A stretch of 64,000 nucleotides of DNA. Origin: Sialis fuliginosa (Eukaryota; Arthropoda; Insecta; Megaloptera; Sialidae). The notes under the pieces are model-generated. The model saw only the letters and a program-made list of their open reading frames with translations, did not search any database and was not told the DNA's origin. Positions 45,950 to 57,847 of this stretch are shown here, piece by piece. The stretch spans positions 21,638,001-21,702,000 of the forward strand of contig OY540812.1 in NCBI GenBank assembly GCA_961205875.1, written 5' to 3'. Positions within the stretch are counted from its first letter, which is position 1, and each line of letters begins with the position of its first letter. A program made the position numbers and the translations under genes.

Positions 45950-46310
45950 ACACATGAAGACAAATGCACCGCAGTGGTTGTTACTAGATGATGACGAGTT
46001 CAATGCCATTCTGTGACCTCACGACTACTGAATTCGGCAACACGAAAAAAAATCCGCGTCTTTTTTAGATCGCGAATTAATAAATGCGCGCGCTTAATTT
46101 ACGATATTGTGACATGGGACGCGAGAAAAACTCACATTGTTTTTATTACTCTATTTGTCGTCAAATGCGGAAATGTGTAATTTGTTTTGAGATGAGAGAT
46201 ATTAGTATATTTGGTGTCACAAAAAATGCACCAGTTATAAGTGAAGCATATGCGGGCGGAACTATCATTTTAACGTTCCCAAAATTTTTCTACAGACAGA
46301 TTTAATATGT
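45950..46310. other. Moderately GC-rich patch with a 73-codon frame
   Basis: The region around TAGATGATGACGAGTTCAAT and AAATGCGCGCGCTTAATTTA is less A+T-biased than its surroundings. The + frame 46084-46305 (MRALNLRYCD start) contains several cysteines and no known domain. It could be a decayed exon; not called as a gene. Confidence 0.25.
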
Positions 46311-46327
46311 GTATTTCGATAATCTTA

Positions 46328-46661
46328 TGTACGGTATTATAAAGAAATACTAAATTTGTTAGCTAACAAGCACTTTCAAATGGAGTATCAAACCTATATG
46401 ACAGTTCCTTTGAAGTTTTCTGAAGTGTTTGACAAGATCACGCACGGGCGGTAAGTAAACACCAACGATATTAAAACAGTAGTGATATATATGAAAATTA
46501 TCTTGTACTGTCAAAGTCACCAACTATGTTATTGTTAGTTGAAGTATCACTGATCTAAATTCCAAAACAAATCCATAAATAATATTCTTAACAGAATTAA
46601 AACACCGCGAAAGCGTTTGTTAACTAACAAATATTTATTAGCTCCTTTAAAATACCGGACA
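46328..46661. mobile_element. TGTCCGG Harbinger-like MITE, copy 3
   Basis: Left TGTACGGTATTATAAAGAAA, right TTTAAAATACCGGACA, TTA on both sides (46325-46327, 46662-46664). Interior shares ACCAACGATATTAAAACAGT with copy 1 at 9305-9629. Confidence 0.8.
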
Positions 46662-46664
46662 TTA

Positions 46665-48360
46665 GACATATAACATGATAATTGTAAAGAATGAATTCTT
46701 AGGATATCGTTTTAAAAGTTTTAAGTGTATTTTATTCAGATATTATTATACTATATCTAACAATTTAGAATTTAGATAAAAATATTTCTTGAATGAATAC
46801 AGATATCATGAATAGACCAAACGAAAGAACCTGATGCATAGACCATCGTTTTAAAAATGATATGTTGAACTATTTAATACATGGTTTACCTATATGAAAT
46901 GTTGAAATATTTCTTACTGAAGGTAGCAAAATATTTAAAATATATTTTGGTTAAAATGATGTATATTACTATGCATATAGTGTTGCGACGAATTTAAATA
47001 AAATATGTATGTATGCTGTAGGAACTACTAACTAAAATCTCAATTTATGCAGTTAATATACATAGTAAGGAACAATGAATCTATAGTCTATAATAATATT
47101 GTTATGAAAAAATATTTGGTACGAAAATGTCATGCCTACTTTTTTCCGCAATTTAACTTTATTAATTTTCGTATGTAATGTCATACTGCAAAATTATGAT
47201 GTCATCGATTTATTTTTGAAATAGCACCCTATACTTTTTATTATACCATTAGTTAATATTATTTATTTTCTTTCAGTTTAAATAAAGATATTGTACACAA
47301 AAATTTAGGAAAAATATGCAATATTTTTCAAGCAAGTAAATGACAATATTATAATCCAAGTTTATCATCATTTTCAAAATATTGTGACTGTGCATGTGAT
47401 TCTAATTTTATTTAAAAATATTTCTGATAAACTAATAAAAGAAAGAATAAAATAAATAGAATATAAATTAAAGAAAATAATATAAAACATGTATCAAATT
47501 AATTTTTTAAACGTGATTACAACGCTTACAGACAGACAGACCGACCGACCGACCAACACATACACACGCATACACTGGTATCATGGCGAAAATAGTTAGA
47601 ATGGATTAAGGGAAGGTCAAAATTGATAATTCCATCAAAATCCGAATTTCGACAATATGGTTTCACAATACTTGTTACTATACATATGTTATTTACATAG
47701 GTATAAAAAACTAAAAATATATTTACGTCTATGAAAAAAAAAGAATAAAAGTATACTAATGGTATCAAAAATTTGAAAAACCCAAATAGTGGTAAATAAT
47801 AAAAAAAAAATTTTGGTAGAAAACACGTTTTCTTACAGTTAATAATTTAGGCTGCAGTGATTGATACCATATATGACAAAAAGTTAGTATAATCGATGTT
47901 TATTAAATTAATTTAAAAAATTGAAATTATTTGCAAATAGTACCTGATTTTATTTCCTCATTATTATTTAATTAACCAAATACTCTGTTAATCAACAAAC
48001 ATTTGGCAATTATTTTGGTAACTAACCTTTGAGTCTTTAAGAAAACAAATTAGCAATAAAATTAGGTTACTTTGACAGAACTTACATACATTTACTATAT
48101 GCAGATTAATTAAATACCAACCTGATATAAATTAAACATTTGAATGCCAGTCTCTGCTAATATGTATTTAATTACAGTAAAAGAATAAATAAAACAGATA
48201 TATTAAATCGTTTAATTTTATTTGATTTGTTATGAAAAACAGCTGCTATTATTTTTCCAAACACAGATGTTCCATTTGTTCAACTGCAAGGTTAATATTT
48301 ATTTACAAACTTGTATTTATCTTCTCTATTACATTCTAACATCCCTTATGGTTTTAATAA
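46665..48360. other. AT-rich stretch with a GACC microsatellite
   Basis: CAGACAGACCGACCGACCGA at about 47530-47554 is a short tetranucleotide repeat. Otherwise no supported feature in about 1.7 kb. Confidence 0.5.
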
Positions 48361-48508
48361 TTAAATGTTATGATTACTGGAAAACGGAGAAACTGTAGTT
48401 TCTTAGTCACTCATGATGAGGACTTCTTGTGAAGTCGAAACACGTGTTAAGTGACATTGTTTTCTTGTGGTTAAGGTGTAATTTTTAGTTTAAGTTAAAT
48501 GTTATGAT
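48361..48508. mobile_element. 120-bp insertion with 14-bp duplications and hammerhead-like core
   Basis: TTAAATGTTATGAT occurs at 48361-48374 and 48495-48508 as an exact direct repeat, a target-site duplication of retroelement type. The insert contains TGATGAG (48414-48420), a perfect 6-bp stem GACTTC-TTGT-GAAGTC (48421-48436), GAAAC (48437-48441), and an enclosing stem GTCACT/AGTGAC (48406-48411, 48450-48455). After GAAA, ACACGTGT can make the minimal stem III seen in Penelope-like and retrozyme hammerheads. An extra A disrupts the C of CUGAUGA, so it is probably inactive. Confidence 0.6.
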
Positions 48509-50305
48509 AATTTCAAACCAAAGTAATCGGATATATAAAACGATAAACTTAATTAATTCTGATGAAGGAAACGCTTTCTGATAGGTAGGGGCTAGGGGTT
48601 AAATATTCAGAATCTAGGCATATGTACTATGTATATTTTGTTTTATCCTAAAATATGACTTGTTTGTACATTTTCTGAATAAATTCATTGTAAATTGTCT
48701 GAAGTTTAAAATAAAACAAATTTCTCTTTTTGCGATGTTATGAAGATAAATTCGTCCATATATAAGTATGTACATAATTTAAGGTAAGATCTCGCCATTT
48801 ACATAAAAATAATACCTTTTATCAAAATGCACATCTTCCATGTGTTTAAGTTCAAAAACATTAACATTTTTGTTCCACTTTTTTATTTTTTTTTAAATTG
48901 CATATTATTTTGTATGATTTATTATAATCGAAAATACTGAAATAACTTTGAATGTTGACTAATCAACGGATGTGAGTACAAATCAATAATAATTAATATA
49001 TCAATAAATACATATATTATAAAAATGTGCGAATTTGTCTGATAATAAAATCGCGTCATATATTATTATCATAATTATAAATTCATGTTGATTTTGTAAA
49101 ATAAATATATTTTCAATGTGTTAATGTAAGTTCAAAAATAATTAGGTATGTAAATTACGAAAACATACTTTTTTGGATAAAAATAACTTCTATTTTATTG
49201 TCGGGTATTATAAAAAATTAGTTCTAAAGCAAAAGCTAAGGTACCGCTATTTGCGAGGAGTCAAATTAACATTAATTTGCTCGGGATTTTAGAGAAATAA
49301 TTGGATAATAAAGTAAATGCTAAACATTTTATGAGGTACAATTGTCACTACTGCTTGTAGATCACTGATTTATACTTAACGCGTATGAATCAAAGTCATT
49401 CATATAATCCAACCATTTATTAGAACTGTCAGTGGGTTGTCATTTACATTTAATACCCCGCAGGTGGCGTTAGCTTAGTTTTTGCTCGAAAATAAATTCT
49501 TTATAATACCTGTCATTACATGCATTTTAAGTACTAGTGGCATAAGTACTCAGATTGAGTTTAAGTTAGTATACAATAAACTAATAAATTGATTAACTTC
49601 ACTTTTTATTAATTTTTAAACTACTTGAGTTTTTGATTAGTGAAGTATTTAATAAAAATATTTTATTTGTATAATAACCTGTTGTAAAACATTATTTTTA
49701 CTTCGTAGAATTGATTTAAGGTAATGGCTAATTACTAATATATCCACAACTTTGTATACAAATCATAAAATTCAAAGAATTCACTATCAAAAAGATATTA
49801 TGTATTATTTTTAGATTCGCATTATATAACAAAAACTGATAGTACATCTTATAAATAAATACATATGTATTACATATACTAATTAGTAAAGGCTTTCAAA
49901 AACAAAACTGTTGCCAAATATTTTAAATATATGAAATATTTCATCTATCGTAATAAAATAACATGAGATATACAATAACAATGTAATTGTATAATTTGTT
50001 ACTTGCCCTAAATTTCTGTTAATAATAAATTCGTAATACGACAAATAGTAAATTAAATCCTGACATATTTTATGTATTCTTTACACATAAATATGTTGTG
50101 GGGATATTTCATTTCAAAGTTTAGTGGTTGTCAACTTTTGCACTATATGAATTAAATAAAATTATTTGAATAAATGTTGTTTCTTTGATAAATTCAGTCC
50201 AAGGACATTATTCTGTTCAATTTTACGTGAAATGTGTGAAATCTAGTTCATATTTCTTTATTTCCTGATATATGTTTTACATATGTAGTAATATGTATAT
50301 GCATA
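48509..50305. other. AT-rich unannotated stretch
   Basis: About 1.8 kb without repeat ends, palindromes or convincing frames. A GC-richer string, CCCGCAGGTGGCGTTAGC, lies at about 49457. Confidence 0.5.
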
Positions 50306-50410
50306 CAGTGGAATCTCGTTAGTACGTTTTGTTTTAGTACGTTTTTCGCTAGAGTACGATTTTTTAGGTCCTGGCATTCTTCCCTAAGACCTCATGTTAA
50401 AAATTTTTAT
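50306..50410. mobile_element. pogo/Tigger-like MITE, copy 3
   Basis: TA then CAGTGGAATCTCGTTAGTAC, then CTAGAGTACGATTTTTTAGG and GGCATTCTTCCCTAAGACCT in inverted orientation relative to copies 1 and 2. Compact foldback of the same family. Confidence 0.65.
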
Positions 50411-50990
50411 TCCACTCAAAAACGAAAAACCATTGATCATAAAAAAAATACATAATTACTTTTTGGATTTCCTTGCAAGCACCATTTTTAATAAAAAAAT
50501 ATGGTCAAATTCTACTGACGGAGATCTACTTTTTGATAGGTTTGCTTTTTGACAAGGTTTGCTTTATAGTCCTCTGCAGGTGTCATTGTTAAACTAGAAA
50601 AAAAATTTAACAGGGGAAATTTTTCTTTTTCTTTTGCCTAGCTTTAACTCTATAGCACTCCACTCCCAACCCTTGATTTTTTGGTCTCATAATTTTTACA
50701 TCTTTATCTAGAAGGCATTACTTTACAGTGTGTAGTTGTAGTTTGTTTCTGCAGTTCTAAAAATGTAAACTGCAGTTATAAAAGCTAATTTGTTTAGTTG
50801 AAAAATTGCAAGTAGAATGAAAAATATAAAAAAGTGTAAGTGTAGAACCAAAAAAATAAGGTATTTTCAGTGGAAAATTTTCTTAAAATAACTCCTGCTG
50901 TAAAACATGAGTTTTTACGGTTACTCCTATTAACCTGGACACCATCGCATGCGTCGATACAATCCCTATAAACCATTCACATAAATATTT
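50411..50990. other. Unannotated stretch
   Basis: No supported feature. A reverse 60-codon frame (50794-50976) has no known motif. Confidence 0.45.
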
Positions 50991-51473
50991 AGTCCTCAGT
51001 GACTCGACTTTTCTATAAATTTATTACCGTACTTTTAAAACTTCATGAGTGGCTTTTTTTGACGAGTCTAACAAACTTTTTTTTGCGAAAATTCTTAAAA
51101 ATGGGGCATTTTCAAACATGCAACCGCAGAATCTTCCGGGCGGTGGACTAGAAAAACTAGTGGGGTATTACCTAATCTCCCACCTCCAACAAATGTCAAA
51201 ATAACGAGGTTATTATAATTTTTTACCAGCTACCTGAAATTTGTAGGATTATTAAATAATTATTTTTACAATGCATTGGTCATTTTGTCCGACAAATATC
51301 TTGGGCCGTTTTTCCAGTCCACCGCCCGGAAGATTCCGCGGCTGCACGCTCGAAAATGCCCCATTTTTAAGAATTTTCGCAAATAAAAAAGTTTTTAGAC
51401 TCGTCAAAAAGAATCCACTCACGAAGTTTTAGAAGTATGGTAATTTTACAAAAGGGTCGAGGTAATGAGGACT
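50991..51473. mobile_element. GGGCGGTGGAC foldback element, 483 bp
   Basis: Ends AGTCCTCAGTGACTCGAC and GTCGAGGTAATGAGGACT. Arms of about 160 bp include GCGAAAATTCTTAAAAATGG against CCATTTTTAAGAATTTTCGC and AATCTTCCGGGCGGTGGACT against AGTCCACCGCCCGGAAGATT. The arms are close to identical, so it should form a stable hairpin. No coding frame; no clear duplication. Confidence 0.82.
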
Positions 51474-52439
51474 ATTCGCTTTATCAATATCTGAGCAATT
51501 TACCCAGGCCATAACAAGCAATAAAATATCAATCATCTCAAAAGCAATTTATGACATCATTCAACAATGAGGTATATTTAAAATAAGTAAGAGTAACTAG
51601 AAATTACGCCAGAAGATATTTATTTTCGAGTATAGTTATCTTGATGTCTGTGTGCGTTTGGCAATGCCTTGGCACTTGAATGTACATAAACACTACTGTT
51701 TGGCACCTTCCTTTACTTACGGAGGTACTTCTATTTGTGATTCATTATTCAAAGTGGTATTTTATAAGTTCGACAAACGTACAACGTGTTGGTAAAAATA
51801 ATACATGTTATTTTTGAACACTTGTGTGGTTTATATTTTTTTCGTTTTGTATTTCCTTGTTGAATTTAAAGTTTCTGTTATTTCAAGGTGATATAATATT
51901 ATATTAGTGTATTGTTATATTATTCGGGTAGTAACTTGGAAAATCTAGATGAAAGGTTGCTAATTTTAACAATAGAAAAATAATCTTTGAATACATTGTG
52001 GATTTAACTATATGTAAGTCTATAAAATATACTTTCGTTTACCTGTGAATGCTTTAATTGTTATTTTACCCCCCCCCCCATCCCAATCGTTATTCGCACT
52101 GCTTATATTTGAAAATAACTTTTGGTGATAGTGATAAGAAATGATAATCTCTACATATCAATGGACTATCTAAAAGATTGTAATCGTCATTGAGAAAAAA
52201 TGGGTGTGACTGTGTCGGGATGCACAGTGGAGGGATTGACGTGAATACGTTCTAAATCCAAGATTTGTGACAGTGGGGTTAATAATGATGTGCTTGCGCC
52301 GTCGTTAACCAATCCGCTGACTCTCACATTTTGGCGTGCTCTGTACCTCCTGACTTTCAGCTACTAGCAATGGTATATTATTTTCCGATAGCTGCTGAAA
52401 CGCTTTTTCCAATGTACATACAATGTAGATGTTTGAGAT
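51474..52439. other. Unannotated stretch with a C run and a GC-richer patch
   Basis: 11 C at 52069-52079. A patch at 52200-52380 (GCTTGCGCCGTCGTTAACCA, CTGTACCTCCTGACTTTCAG) is less A+T-rich and ends in an acceptor-like TTTCAG, but no open frame or partner donor supports an exon. Confidence 0.35.
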
Positions 52440-52565
52440 TTTTGAGTCTTTACAGTTGTATGTTTGTTTCGAATAAACTCAAAAACTACTGACTGATTTT
52501 GATGCGACTTTCACGGTTAGAAAAGCTCAATTTAAAAAGTAATTTATAGGGAGATATCTTCTGGA
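52440..52565. mobile_element. LINE 3'-end fragment
   Basis: AACTCAAAAACTACTGACTG then TTTTGATGCGACTTTCACGG is a common insect RTE-like tail, also present at 43095-43230. Confidence 0.6.
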
Positions 52566-54439
52566 ATTTAAAATTTGCAATTCTCTAAAAAGCATTTATC
52601 TTTTGATTTACATATATTTTATACTTATAGGTATAGATATGAATCGCTAAAACTATGATATCATAATAATGATATGTTTCGTATTTCATACTAAATAATA
52701 TTTTATCAAATTCGTAATAATATTAATACACATGTGTCTGGCAACGACAGGGCTAAATTGTCGATTATTCATATGACCAAATTATGATTTATTATAAATT
52801 CATATGGTGTTAATGCTATTTTAAGAGGTGTGTTAATGTAGCTGCATGCTATTGATTTATTAGACCTCCTGTTGAAAATAATAAATAAATGTATTCCGTT
52901 GTAATGTTTTGTCTTTTGTTTTTAATTAAAATATCTAATTTTGTTCGTCTATTTTTAGAAAAAATAAATTTATTTATTATGTTGAATAAGGTTGATATAA
53001 AATGGTTATTGCGTTTTGGATTTCTATTTGTTCGTCTGTTAGAGTAGTTCTCAAACTTTTTAAGGTAAATCATTATAATTTAAAAAGGTAAAGCAGAGAG
53101 TATTAAATATAGGCTCCTAAAATTGAGTGGATCCAAAAATACTGAGATGTACCGTTTGGGAATTACTGGTTTTTAACTACGAAAAAAATTTAATAATATT
53201 TGGGCCTTGACATCTGAAATTTTCAAAACTTTCGTTTTAGAGATTGATGATATTTGCAGGAAATTATAGATTTCTACTTTATTTATTTTAGCTTCAACAT
53301 GCGATATTTTTAAATATTGTAGAGAAAAAATTACAATCTGATGCTGGGACCAATATTTTGTCTTCAAATATAATTGTTATTATTCATTACAGAAAAAATG
53401 TCAGAATGATTGACAAAAATAAATAAATTTTTAATTATTTAAATGATAAATTACTAACCATATTTTCTAAAGGATTTGTCAATATTTTTTTTTAAATTTG
53501 TGGGCTGAGAACATTTTTATTTTGAAAAAATCTATGCAAAGATATGTTTTGGCATGCTATAACCTTTAATGTTCTAATTTACTTTTCTAATATGTAATGT
53601 TAGTCGATATGTGAAATGATAAATACTTAATAAGTTTGAAGTCTACTGGCATAGAGCTTTCAAAATCGATATTGTTCATAATATACATAATAATGTATTT
53701 ATAAATATTAAAAATTATTGTTTAAATTGAAAATATCTATTCTCTTACATGTATTTAGAATGGAAATAAAATCATCCAATTAAAAAAAATTACACCAAAA
53801 CAATTTCCTAAATGGCCAATTAATATCACACATTCACTGCACCAAAAATTAACCAAACATGATTGACAATTGTGCCAAAAAAACTGGTTTATGTTCTATA
53901 AATAAAACAAAATTATATTTTTAGATCGATGAGTTTAAATGAACTGTACACACAGAGAAAAAAAACTGTTGATGTTATCATTTGATTGAACTTATTAACT
54001 GCTCTGCGGAAAAAAATAACAGGTCATTGTGCAAAAAATAATTACCAAGACCACGGAACTTGAAAATAAAAAAAAGTCATACACATTGACTGTTGAGGTC
54101 AGCAAACGATGCGAATATCCACGCCACTCCCTGACCCAGCGGTTTTTGTACCCGAAATAAGTTACTAAATATTGTTTTTTATTTATTATTATTTTTTCTT
54201 TATACCTGCCGAACACTAAATGATAATATTAAAAGTCATTAAATTTCATCATAAAGAATATTACTGGCAAATGTGTTTTCATTTGTAGTAAGAAAGTTAA
54301 GAAACAAATGTTGGATATTACTTTTATTTATTATATTGATGATTATATTTCATAGCTTTTAAATTAAATTAATATAAAAGAAAAATTGAATTTTCTGTAC
54401 ATAGTCGAGTCAATGAAAGTTTTTACTTTGGAACCCTCA
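52566..54439. other. AT-rich unannotated stretch
   Basis: Three short reverse-strand frames (52849-53073, 53173-53367, 53995-54216) are lysine/asparagine-rich and unsupported. Nothing else. Confidence 0.45.
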
Positions 54440-54620
54440 GAAACAGCACTGATTTTGATGATTTTTAGGGTTCCGAAGAATCCCTATTAATCTCACTCTG
54501 TCGTCCGTCCGTTCTTTTCAGTCAAAGCAAAATATCTCGTAAACTATATAAGCTAGAAACTTGAAATTGTTACTGAACATTCAAAATAATGCCCTCTATA
54601 GTATAAGATGTACTTTGTTG
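54440..54620. mobile_element. Retroelement 3'-tail fragment (GGGTTCCG type)
   Basis: TTTAGGGTTCCGAAGAATCC with CACTCTGTCGTCCGTCCG and ATCTCGTAAACTATATAAGC matches a dispersed insect non-LTR tail rich in CGTCCGTCCG. Non-coding. Confidence 0.55.
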
Positions 54621-54691
54621 AAAAAATAATTGGAACAAATAGTGAAATTTGACCCTCTTTCTTATTTTTTTATAAATAAAAAATGACGATT

Positions 54692-54902
54692 TCCAGGGCT
54701 CTTGGCAGAATAAATATTCGGGGCCCCACTAAAAATAATTTTGTATAATAAATTTATAAAAATTTAAAAAAATGTTATCATTATGCCTAAAGACCTATTT
54801 TTTTGCTCTTCACTTTGTCAGCTCGGGACCCCTTTTCACCTCGGGGCTCTAAGCAATTGCTTATTGTTCCTGCTTACCTATTATTTACCTAACGCGCCAC
54901 TG
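54692..54902. mobile_element. CAGTGGCGCG element remnant (right end)
   Basis: Ends CTAACGCGCCACTG at 54902, the complement of a CAGTGGCG-type end. GC-rich debris (GGGGCCCCACTAAAAATAAT, TCGGGACCCCTTTTCACCTC) extends left to CCAGGGCTCTTGGCAG at about 54695. No duplication seen. Confidence 0.5.
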
Positions 54903-55570
54903 ATAATACTGGAGACATGTTTACTAGAAAACATTTTATCTACTTTTATTTTAAAATTGTAAGAAACAATCTAATCAATTCCAATTAATTAATTTTGATA
55001 AAATATTTATGATTACCAAATAAAAAAATCTATATTTCAGTTAAAAAAGATCATTAAAATCTAGGCTCATAAATTCGAACAAGTAAAAAACACGAAAGAA
55101 AAAATATGTTTGAAAAAAAATGAACCGACGTATTTATTTTAAAACATTGCGTCATTTTTAACCAATCAAAAGGCAGTTAACAATCATTAACAATGATACA
55201 AAAAACTAATTATTTGTTAATGGACAAAAACATTTAGTATTAAAAAAAATCAATACCTATCTAAGTTTTTCTCTAATTAATGACTTCATATTATATAGAA
55301 TGTGTATTAAATTGATAATTTTATTTTTTATATAAAATATCATTTGGATTGATTAATTTGTATATAAAAATTCATATAAATTTTATACATGCTTACATAT
55401 ACGAGTATATTATATTTTTTTCGTTTCGTATAAAAAAATTATTGCAATAAAAAAGTTTCATAAAAAAATATTATTTAGAAGCTTAGGTATTCATTAAAAT
55501 ATTTATATTTTAAAATACATGTTACTTTAAAAATTAATTGGATTTTATAAATTAAATACAGTTCTTATTT
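54903..55570. other. Very AT-rich spacer
   Basis: Nothing supported. Confidence 0.5.
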
Positions 55571-55596
55571 ATACTAATAATTTTTCTTTTTTACAG

Positions 55597-55629
55597 GTAA
55601 ATATTTCAAGTGACCCTGAAATTATTAAG
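55597..55629 (+). other. Candidate 33-nt microexon or recursive splice site
   Basis: A strong acceptor (branch-like TACTAAT at 55572-55578, then TTTTTCTTTTTTACAG ending at 55596) is followed after 33 nt by a donor, AAG then GTATGA at 55630. The 33 nt are 11 codons, open in one frame as VNISSDPEIIK; the other two frames have stops. The bases right after the acceptor are GTAAAT, which can itself act as a donor. Acceptor-GTAAAT is therefore also the arrangement of a ratchet point, used to remove very long introns stepwise in flies. Either reading implies a + strand gene whose long intron covers this region. No other exon is confirmed. Confidence 0.35.
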
Positions 55630-56220
55630 GTATGAAATTGGGTATGTCAAACCTTAATGTCTTAATTTTAAATAAATATTTACTTTAAAATGATTTCGTA
55701 TTTTTTCTTAATACATGTCTATTTATTCTCTTAATTATCTATTTCAATTTAATTACTATACAACATTGAGTATCGTACAATAATTATTATTAATTATATT
55801 ATAATTTATATAAATTACTTGTATCAATTATATGTAGGTACACATGTATATCGATTTACCGTTATGGAAATCTCAAATAGTTGAAAAAAAATTTGTTGTC
55901 GAATTTTCAATTTTGATATCAAATTAAAAACTTATTATTAGGGAACTAGGTACATAACTATTAGAAAAAAATGCCAAAGACCTACATTTTTAATAAAACA
56001 TAGAATTTTGCAATACTTATCTGTAACTTTAATAGTTTTATATTTATCATTCGAATAAAAAAAGGCATTTGTAAGGAGCTTCACACAGTCATTACTAGTG
56101 CCTCCACCCCATTCTCTATCACGGTAATCTGAAAAAAATGTAATAGGGTTTTGGTGATACTATCAACGACAAATACTAACAATAAAATCACCAATATCAA
56201 TTTTTTGTCAAAATGTAAAT
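55630..56220. other. AT-rich spacer
   Basis: No further exon, repeat end or palindrome supported. Confidence 0.45.
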
Positions 56221-56224
56221 CTTT

Positions 56225-56471
56225 TGTCCTGTATAATAAACGAGCTAACAAAAACACTTTCAGATGGGGTATCAAACTTATCTGACAGTACCCTTGAAGT
56301 TTCATGAAGTGTTTGACATGTTTCGTGCACAGAGTCGCCAATTGTGTTATAATAAGTTGAAGTATCAATGCTCTAAATTCCATAAATTATCCATACTATC
56401 GCAGACATAACACCCCATTTGAAAGTGCTTGCAAGCTTGCAAATTTGTTAGCTCCTTTATAATACCGGACA
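56225..56471. mobile_element. TGTCCGG Harbinger-like MITE, copy 4
   Basis: Left TGTCCTGTATAATAAACGAG, right CTCCTTTATAATACCGGACA, downstream TTA with upstream TTT (imperfect TWA flank). Shorter inside than copies 1-3 but sharing CACTTTCAGATGGGGTATCA and AGTTGAAGTATC. A 100-codon reverse frame that overlaps it (56081-56383) is not a supported gene. Confidence 0.75.
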
Positions 56472-56580
56472 TTAATCAGTAGAATTTCATCCTATGGCAC
56501 AAAAAGACTCCAAAAATTCCACGTATTTAGTAAGTAGGTACTTACGAAACTCTAATGGCATACACTAGTAAGGTACTGGC

Positions 56581-57128
56581 ACCAGTTATGGCCGCTATAA
56601 GAGCAAGGTATACTTTTTTTGTGATTGACGGGATTCTTTTTTGTAATTCTCATGAACTCATGTTACTAATAAAACAAGTAACTCTTGATATAATCAATTT
56701 AATTGCCAAAGTCCGCAAATATAGTTTGTTTTTTAAATTATAACCTTTTATTTTGTTTATGTTTTTTCTCCAGTAATGGATAAAGTAAAACCAGTAATGA
56801 GCACATAGGGATGGCCAGTTGCTAATGATTACAAAATGATAAGTACTACGACACAAAATATATAAAAGAAAGAATCGTCAAATTTGAAACAATTTAAAGC
56901 AGTTGCTATGATAATATAATAATTAATAAATAAATTAATTATACTAATAATTATTTTAAATGTCCACCATTTTGACACCTATTGGCCGATTGTCATCAAA
57001 TCACGCTGTAAGACAGTTAAATGTATACCTATAGATTAATATTCAGAAATGGTAGTAATCAAATATTAACACATATTTCTAATTCAATACATTTAATTAA
57101 AAAATAACCAATATTGGTGCCAGTACCT
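56581..57128. mobile_element. TA-MITE family (GGTACTGG), copy 4, 548 bp
   Basis: Ends AGGTACTGGCACCAGTTATG and TATTGGTGCCAGTACCT, TA on both sides. Closest to copy 1 at 6048-6587 (shared GCCGCTATAAGAGCAAGGT and TGACACCTATTGGCCGATTG-like interior). Confidence 0.9.
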
Positions 57129-57130
57129 TA

Positions 57131-57440
57131 TATATTTTAACCGATTTTTTTATTAATAATATTTAAAAGCCAATTGCAACAATCACATGTATTTTACAAA
57201 CGTACGCTTTATATTAACGAGTACTAATCATTTATTGCGACATCTAGTGACGAGAATCAGAATCAATTCTACTGAATGAACTTATTGAAATTTATTACAA
57301 ATAATTGATTAGTAATACCGTTTGATCTAATTATGGTTACTCGTGTTCTTGCATCATGGAAAATGATTTTATTTTATTTCTTTTCTCGACCAAAACCAAA
57401 ATAATCTTTTTATAGGATACCGAATTTTGTTATGTTATCT
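57131..57440. other. AT-rich spacer between MITEs
   Basis: Nothing supported; GCGACATCTAGTGACGAG at about 57238 resembles a motif of insect intergenic repeats. Confidence 0.45.
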
Positions 57441-57443
57441 ATG

Positions 57444-57839
57444 CAGTGACGTATTTACGTTAAGTGCCGCCCTGGGCAAAAAAAATTGCCGCCCCTCTAC
57501 CAAGGGAAACTATAATTTATTTTTGATAGAAATCAGAATTACTATATGAACTGAAAAGTGATAACTAAAGTAAAAAAATATATAATATAAATTAAAAACT
57601 GATAACCTTTTTTTGGTCACGTAAATTGAAATTCCTAATTTTATTAAATAAAAAGTTTGGTAGATAGGTAAATAAAAACTTGAAGACCTTTTTTTTTAGT
57701 CGCACTATTAATTTTTTGTCTTCCTATTTTTGTTTTTAATATTCTATATTAAACTAAAAGAAACAAAAGAATCTACCGCCCCTCTCAGCCTGCCGCCCTA
57801 GGCTATGGTCCCCATGGCCCCATGGTAAATACGCCACTG
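57444..57839. mobile_element. CAGTGGCG hAT MITE, complete, 396 bp
   Basis: CAGTGACGTATTTA and TAAATACGCCACTG ends (one mismatch) flanked by a perfect 8-bp duplication, TATCTATG at 57436-57443 and 57840-57847. GCCGCCCTGGGCAAAA near the left pairs in style with CTGCCGCCCTAGGC near the right. The interior carries the family motif in reverse (TGAAGACCTTTTTTTTTAGT). Confidence 0.92.
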
Positions 57840-57847
57840 TATCTATG

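Noticed and set aside
47271..47340. Acceptor TTTATTTTCTTTCAG as start of an exon
   Set aside because: The following sequence (TTTAAATAAAG) has stops, and no good donor follows within a normal exon length.
56081..56383. Longest reverse-strand frame (100 codons), with MEFRA and LQLIITQLATL segments similar to a frame at 9338-9544
   Set aside because: Both lie in copies of the same TGTCCGG MITE, so the similarity reflects repeated DNA rather than a conserved protein. Length and composition fit chance.
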